From Phoronis australis (lineage: Eukaryota; Phoronida; Phoronidae): a stretch of DNA of 38,190 nt. Positions 32,668 through 38,190 of this stretch are shown here, piece by piece. The stretch is from contig NMRA01000167.1 in assembly GCA_002633005.1 (NCBI GenBank), forward strand, positions 121,184-159,373. The letters run 5' to 3'. The translations under genes and the position numbers were made by a program. The notes under the pieces are model-generated. The model did no database searches and was not told where the DNA came from. It saw nothing but the letters and a program-made list of their open reading frames with translations. The stretch's first letter is position 1, and the number at the start of each line of letters is the position of its first letter.

Positions 32668-33780
32668 TCTGCTGTGAGATGAGGTGTCATTAATGTAACC
32701 TTGTGTGACAGTTGTTATCTACTAGTGACTGTTTTTTACCAGTCATTGACTTATGTTAAGTGTAACTACTGGTCTCCCTGAGAGTGCTGATGGTATCCAC
32801 TCCCTCAGCAGACAATCGTCACCATAAGCTTGCGTGTGGCTTATCTTGTGTCATGAACAGATAATTTACTCTCGCTAATGCTGGCACAATGTACCAATTA
32901 CGGTTATCACAGGTTATCATTCTTGTAGTGGGATGGTCAATGTCGCGTGCTTGTATGAGCTGATAGCTGAATCATGTGTTAACGACATCCTGTTTCATTT
33001 CAGTTGGGCCCGTCACAATTCATTGGAAAGAATCTGTTCTAAGTTGTCAGTAAGTTAAGTGACTGAGTGCTTGGTCTTCTTCTGTTGTCTTGTTTTTGTT
33101 GCAAAATTTACAGCTAATTTAGCAGTTTTGTATTATAAAATCGTGAATTGATTACTTTTGTAAAAATATGTCTCCTTTTTATTAATTATTTTCCGCATTA
33201 TTTCCTTTGTGTGTGCTGAGGTCTAAGTGGGATCATGACATTCCCCCTATTTTAGTTGCCCTCCATTATTTAGGAGCGTTTAGACAATTGAGATAAAAAC
33301 TCATAATTGGGCTATTTTGTGCGCTACCCAAGTCGATCTATTTATTACGTGGCATTAAAGGGTGGTCTATGATTCTCCACCGGAGGTAATAGGACTGTTC
33401 TCAGCTTATAGCTATAATTACGATAATTGCACTAGTGTCTTACATGCGTGTGTTTTGTGGACCCACAGAGTGTGGTGTTTGTCTGACTTTGTGGTATAAT
33501 TTGGCTGCAAGTCTTCTTTCGTAAAAGCCTCATTAACATATGACTGTATTTTGACTTTGACGTTTTTACTTTAAGGTTATGTAAAATTTTATTGACAAGT
33601 CTGCGGGTGCAGCAAAATATCTACAAAACTGTTACTCGGAAGAATTGAATATTTTGTAAATTTAAAGCCTGTAGAACTTTATTCTGTAGCAATCTCTTGT
33701 TAATTGGTCACGTGACTGTCTTTTCAGTAAAATTTAATACGAAGGAAGGAACCAAAACAGTGCAGCAGTAGCATGATAAT
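32668..33780. other. Intergenic stretch upstream of the gelsolin-like gene
   Basis: No coding evidence. The segment 33004-33050 is bounded by a pyrimidine-rich ag (catttcag) and gtaagt, so it could be a non-coding first exon of the gelsolin-like gene. This rests on splice-site appearance only. Confidence 0.3.
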
Positions 33781-33990
33781 TTGATGAAATCTCACGAAAG
33801 TCATTTTTGATAGAGCCTCATGCAAAAGTAGAACATTTTGAAAATAATTTCACAAAGGATTTTTGGAGAACATAGTGCAAAATGCATTATATCTGAATAT
33901 TTCACATGAATCTGTTAGCCATTTCTGAGATACGATGTTCTGAAGTAATCCAAATTTGAGCATTTTTTAGAGTCCTACATTGGCCGAACA
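33781..33990. repeat. Dispersed repeat R2, copy b
   Basis: Colinear with 8071-8266: atgaaatct, cctcatgcaaaagt, cacatgaat, catttctgagata and tcctac occur in the same order with similar spacing. Confidence 0.6.
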
Positions 33991-34355
33991 TTGATCACCA
34001 GCTTTTCTGTCTTTTAAAGTCATCTGTCTCTGGTGTGCTTAAGTCAGATGTCACATGTGGTGTCCCAAGGACATCGCAATGTTTGTTTCAATGACATAAT
34101 GTCGTTTGGGACAACTTATGCTACATCTGACTCCAGATGATAGACAGAGGGTGACTAGATGAACCAGTGGATATTAAACTTGTCTGTAAAATTTGAAATC
34201 AAGTTGGGTGTGTTTAAGGGGATATTATTGGTTTTGTGGCCGAAATATGCAGTTTAGTGATTATTGTTGGAAAGGATTGACTTGCTGAACGTATTAGCTT
34301 TGACCAGGGCTATGAAATAACGCAATCCATTGTATTCTTGCAATTTTAATACAGA

Positions 34356-34413
34356 ACGGGAATTCTGGCCATTGTCTGCCAGACATTGGATGAAATTGAG
34401 GCCGGTTACTTCA
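34356..34413. repeat. Dispersed repeat R3, copy b
   Basis: Core attgtctgccagacatt shared with 6217-6272; it lies about 170 bp before the first gelsolin-like coding exon. Confidence 0.5.
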
Positions 34414-34586
34414 CCAGTAGTTGAATATGCTTATTTTATAGTACTTTGGACTGAGATCTGTCGTGAGAGCATTTGGCTGCGACTTTGGAGGCTTCAGGTT
34501 TGAATCTGTGCCTGCGCTAATCTTAGAAAACATCTTTCGTCACTTAAACCCTTGGTTTGAGTGAACTTTTCTTGCTTGTTTCAGAA

Positions 34587-36960
34587 ATGCAGAAAGCCAA
34601 AAAGTATGACTGGAAAGACAGCAACATGGCCCTGTTTGGCTCAGACATTGAGAAGAATGTCAAGCGTAAGTCACTCCAAAGAGTAGTGATAGGTCAATAA
34701 TTATTTGATTATTCGTGTTATGCCCTCTAGAATGCCTTTGATGCTATTTAGCACGTAACATGTCAACCAAGGAAATTTTGTCAACTAACTCACCAAAAAT
34801 GGCTATATTAGTTAAGTTGTTTTTTACTGGGTTGACATGTAATAAGTTTCCAGTATCAGCTTCAAGGTAATCTGCCTGGCCATTACATATTTTTAAAATT
34901 ATTTTTCTTAGTATTAGTGGGACATTAGGAGGGCACTTCATTCATCAAGTTGTTATCCCTACTTTGTAAATTTTGAAAGAGGCTAGTTTATTTAGTGCGA
35001 GTTAGATGCATCAAACCTTTTGACGCTTTGATAGGAAATGAATTCTACCTGTAAAGCAGACGATTCAGCTGAGGCATCGTCAAGGAAACTAAAGTGCCTT
35101 TTTGTGCATGGCCACATGTTGATACTTTTGTATGTAGTAATGGTATCTGTCAACAGAAGACAGTAAAATCTCCAGTGTCAGCCAAAATCATGGTCAAAAT
35201 TGATCTTTTTACAATTTTCAAAGACTAAACGGTGCCAATGCCCACATTGTCTCAAAACACTGAATTCTGATGGTAGCTAGAGCTATGGAACTTCAAAGTG
35301 GTAAAACATTTGGTTTGTGCTACTTTTCATTCATGAAAAATTGAAACTAAAATCTCACTTGTCAGCTATATTTTACCGTAGTGCCATTTTTACTAACTTC
35401 TTTCATATTGGTTGTCTGCTCTAGGCACGGCAGCTGAGAACGAGGCTGCGTGGTCGGGCTGTGGACAGGCTCCTGGTCTCAAGATTTGGCGCATCGTGGT
35501 AAGGCGATCAACTAGTATGTCTTAACAGGATTTTGTTTCATGAAAACTTAGTACACAATTACTATTTTTTGAAAAATGATTAATAATTCTCTGTTGAGCA
35601 AAAGTGCAAAGTCTCTGAGAATATAGACATAACTGCTGTAAGCTGAGAAGTTAATTGAACACATCACACCAGTTTTGTTAGAACGTACACCAATTTGAAA
35701 ATGAGTCGCTTGTTGATGATTGAATCATAAAGTTTTTGTAACGCGACCGTGTACGCTTATGGGATATTTATAACATGGGAAACCATGTCATGTGAGATAC
35801 TTGAGCTACTGAAACCCAAACTGAAATTGCTAACTTGATACTACTCCTACTCTTTTCTTACTAATGCCAGTTACTCATTGACAACGGCCACTCTTACAAT
35901 CATCACAGCCCTGATGTTTGGCATGCGGGGGAGGGAAGCATTTGGTTTTATAATGGTTCTAATGTGTCAGAAATTCTCCAGTTTAGGACAGCAAATGTCT
36001 GACTCAGAGCTTGTACCAATTTTTACAAATAAGAATTATCCAGGAGCTGTGGTTGCTGGCTATTCAAATCCCAAATCCCAAAGTTAAGAAAATTATAGAG
36101 ATTATCTAGGGTCTGTGCATGCTGGCTGTTCAAATCCGATGTCCCGAAGTTTTGAAAATTATGGACATTATCCAGGAGCTGTGGTTGTTCAATGGCTATT
36201 CAATTCCAAACAGGTAAGGTGCTTGGGAAATTACATGTAGCACCTAACCATCTTGAATTTTGGTGTCCCAACTTTTGGAGAATGTCCCATGTTTTGGAGG
36301 CTGTCTCAAACAGGAAGATGTTCACAGTAACACCATGACTGTTTCACTGCTTGTCATTCAATGTATTTCAGAACTTCAAAGTGACCGATTGGCCAGAAGA
36401 CGAGTACGGACAGTTCTTCAGTGGAGATTCCTACATCATTCTAAATGTATGCATGCGTAGTCTCTAATAGGAAGCTGGGAAGTTTTTATGCAGGAAATCG
36501 TTATTGCTAACAGTTTTCACACTTACAGTGTTCCAGATGCCAATATTCTGTATAAGTTCCTAAAAATAATGCTTTAGTCAAATATTAGGTGATGCTCGCC
36601 AAATACTCCCAACTGAGATCTAGCCTAGCATGTTGGGCTAATTTTCATTGGATCAGTGTTGTTGAGATTGGTAGTGTGTGACACCGATGCCAAGACAGAT
36701 AATCACTGACTGCTCAGATCAGCATCTGAAGCTTTTTTGTTACCAAGGCTTCAATTGAAGTTTAGTAATATTTTTGTGTGCTGAAGTGTTGATAACACAT
36801 ACTTGGATTTGCGATACAGTAAACAATACAATAAGACAAACTGTTAATTAGACAGCGGATGATTACTTAAATATTGATGTTTCAGACCTACAAACCCGAC
36901 CCCAATGCTGAAGGCTTGGCATGGGATGTTCACTTCTGGATTGGCAAGTACAGTTCACAG
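34587..36960 (+). CDS. Gelsolin/villin-family actin-binding protein, first four recognised coding exons, 3' partial
   Basis: Exons 34585-34665, 35425-35498, 36372-36446 and 36886-36960 join in phase to 101 residues. The start chosen is the ATG at 34587, two bases inside the first exon; translation could begin on an unseen upstream exon. The protein opens MQKAKKYDWKDSNMALFGSD, continues APGLKIWRI, then VTDWPEDEYGQFFSGDSYII and WDVHFWIGKYSSQ. GDSYIIL and the D-V-H-F-W-I-G block are hallmarks of the first gelsolin repeat, which binds actin and calcium; the family severs or caps actin filaments in the cytoplasm. The N-terminus is like short invertebrate gelsolins of the earthworm actin-modulator type (from memory). 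The next exon, expected to continue the SSQ-D-E block, is not found before 38190, so the gene leaves the window in an intron starting gtatat at 36961. Confidence 0.93.
35162..35379. mobile_element. Fold-back MITE family R1, copy e
   Basis: Starts agtaaaatctcc (35162-35173). Internal words gtcaaaattgat, gatggtagctag, aaaacatttggtttgtgctacttttcattc and aaatctcacttgtcagc match copies a-d in order. The right end (atttta, about 35379) is worn. It lies in the gelsolin-like intron 34666-35424. Confidence 0.55.
36035..36212. repeat. Tandem repeat, 66-bp unit, 2.7 copies
   Basis: attatccaggagctgtggtt begins at 36035; diverged copies follow at 36101 (attatctagg) and 36167. All contain gttcaaat/attcaaat and a ccaaa or ccgaa word. 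It lies in the gelsolin-like intron 35499-36371 and explains the end of a 69-codon open frame there. Confidence 0.85.
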
Positions 36961-37332
36961 GTATATAGTTGGGGCCATGTTTATTCTGGCGCTTTCAGAA
37001 TCATAGCCAAGAGTCTCCCCGAGTTGTACCACCTCACTTGTACCACAGGCATATGTCAAGTGAACTGTCTCAAGTGAAAGATCGCTGAGCTGCAAGCTTA
37101 CACCCAGACTTGAAAAGAAGACAACAACGAACTTGCAGCACCCGGTGCAAAAATGTTAAAGGTTCTGAGGAAAAATTGAATTTTTGTTGGGTACTTTATG
37201 AATTTGGTCACTCAGGAAGATCTTGGTAATGATATGACAGGCCCATGTTTTGGCTGCATGATGGTGGTGTGTGGAACTGCATAGAGTATTTGACTTGTTA
37301 TGCTTCTTATCTCCAGTTCCCCCATGAGCTGT
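36961..37332. other. Gelsolin-like intron, nothing recognised
   Basis: No exon for the rest of the first gelsolin repeat is visible. The open frame at 36874-37077 is only the exon 36886-36960 read on into the intron. Confidence 0.5.
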
Positions 37333-37581
37333 CAGGGGTGGACCCAGGAATGAGTTGGGGGGGGGGGGGNATACATGAAACATGGGCAAAATCGTCTCCT
37401 ACAGGCAAAACTCGACTACCTGTGGCTTCATCTGCACTATGCAAGACTGATATTGGGTGTATGTGTAAAAAGGTCCTCCTTGACCACCAATAGTTAAATT
37501 TTTAAATCAGTTTTGACTACAATAATTGGGAAAATGTTAGGAGGGTCATGGCCCCATTGGCCCCCTCTAAATCCGCCTCTG
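37333..37581. mobile_element. MITE-like element with CAGRGGYGGA ends
   Basis: The left end caggggtggacccag plus a long G run (with one N at 37370) is imperfectly inverted against the right end, which reads cagaggcggatttag then agggggcc in reverse. Length 249 bp. The adjoining 8-mers do not match. Related to 30297-30410. Confidence 0.5.
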
Positions 37582-37755
37582 GGGGCATCTTTATTCAAAC
37601 AAGGCAACATTCTTTATGGGTACAGAGGTCATTAAAACATTAAGATAAGAGTTCTGAGTGTGCTATTTCATTGCACAAGCCAAGGCAACCCATTGCGTGA
37701 GGAGTGCGCACTGTGTGGTTACTAAGTTTCATCTCTGTTTCCCAATCCCCAGTCA

Positions 37756-38182
37756 TACTAGGATTTTCTGTAGATAAGCCCACCCTATGAAATGCCCATG
37801 GGCGTTTATTTGGAAAATTATGCGTTTATTTGGTGTTGCAACTGATGGTGTCAAACGTCCAGATAGGGCGACATTTATTGGAAAAATTTCCTCTTAAAAG
37901 CCCACTCAGCATCCACTTCTAGCCACAAATTCAGTTTTGTGAAGCATTTATCATTCATAAAAAGTGTTGGCGAATTATGTATTTATTAACTTAAAATTAA
38001 AGATCACAGTTATATTTAAAAAATTGCTGATATTTTCATATCAGCCGAGGCTTTGACTTTATGTTTACACGCCCCCCTTTTCTGAATAAACGCCCGGGCA
38101 TTTATTTGGTGTTACTGATACGCCTGAAAATTTTCATTTTCGGAATACATGCCCATGGGCTTATCTACGGAAAATCCCAGTA
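37756..38182. mobile_element. MITE with 25-bp terminal inverted repeats and TA target duplication
   Basis: The left terminus from 37758 (ctaggattttctgtagataa then gccca) matches the reverse complement of the right terminus ending at 38180 (ctgggattttccgtagataa then gccca) at 23 of 25 positions. TA flanks both ends (37756-37757 and 38181-38182). Subterminal gcccatgggc palindromes and tttatttgg words recur near both ends. No coding potential, so it must be moved by an enzyme encoded elsewhere. TA duplication fits Tc1/mariner-like enzymes but other superfamilies remain possible. Confidence 0.8.
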
Positions 38183-38190
38183 CGAAAAGT

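Noticed and set aside
35878-36087. 69-codon frame before the third gelsolin-like exon
   Set aside because: Intronic, its end lies in the 66-bp tandem repeat, and it does not join in phase with neighbouring exons.

Overview
This window is animal nuclear DNA: AT-rich, intron-rich, with long introns, GT-AG splice sites and many non-LTR and fold-back DNA repeats. The two protein genes, the CR1/jockey-like LINE remnants and the dense repeats fit a marine invertebrate such as a lancelet, hemichordate, echinoderm or lophotrochozoan. I cannot name the species. The gelsolin-like N-terminus resembles invertebrate (annelid-type) short gelsolins as I remember them.

Left third (1-15002): most of a plus-strand gene for ULK3, the unc-51-like Ser/Thr kinase. 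Thirteen coding exons can be followed base by base from 2738 to the stop at 15000-15002. Phases agree at every junction, giving 440 residues. Only the exon(s) coding about the first 40 residues are missing; I could not find them in 1-2737, so they probably lie upstream. The protein has a kinase domain, two MIT-type helical regions and a very short last exon that ends in a CaaX-like Cys-Val-Ile-Gln. Its introns hold minisatellites (44-bp and 28-bp units), an AT-dinucleotide cruciform, a tRNA-derived SINE and MITEs. A hAT-like fold-back element lies at 739-1239.

Middle (15003-34586): a 19.6-kb repeat-rich interval with no convincing host gene. It is dominated by a block of about 4.1 kb present twice in the same orientation (about 18541-22628 and 24337-28418). 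A 745-base assembly gap and a fragment of a different LINE lie between the copies. Each copy holds an antisense LINE with an endonuclease region and C-terminus but without the catalytic palm of the reverse transcriptase. Further right are two tRNA-like SINE copies flanking a 24-bp minisatellite, then several fold-back elements.

Right end (34585-38190): the first four recognised coding exons of a gelsolin/villin-family actin-binding gene, plus strand, running off the window. Two MITE-like elements lie in its last visible intron; the final one (37756-38182) has 25-bp terminal inverted repeats and a TA target duplication.

The two host genes point the same way but are far apart and share no visible regulation. 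The most notable points are the ULK3 CaaX-like tail, five diverged copies of one fold-back MITE family, the duplicated block around the gap, a run of hairpins at 22651-22785, and the SINE pair flanking a minisatellite.
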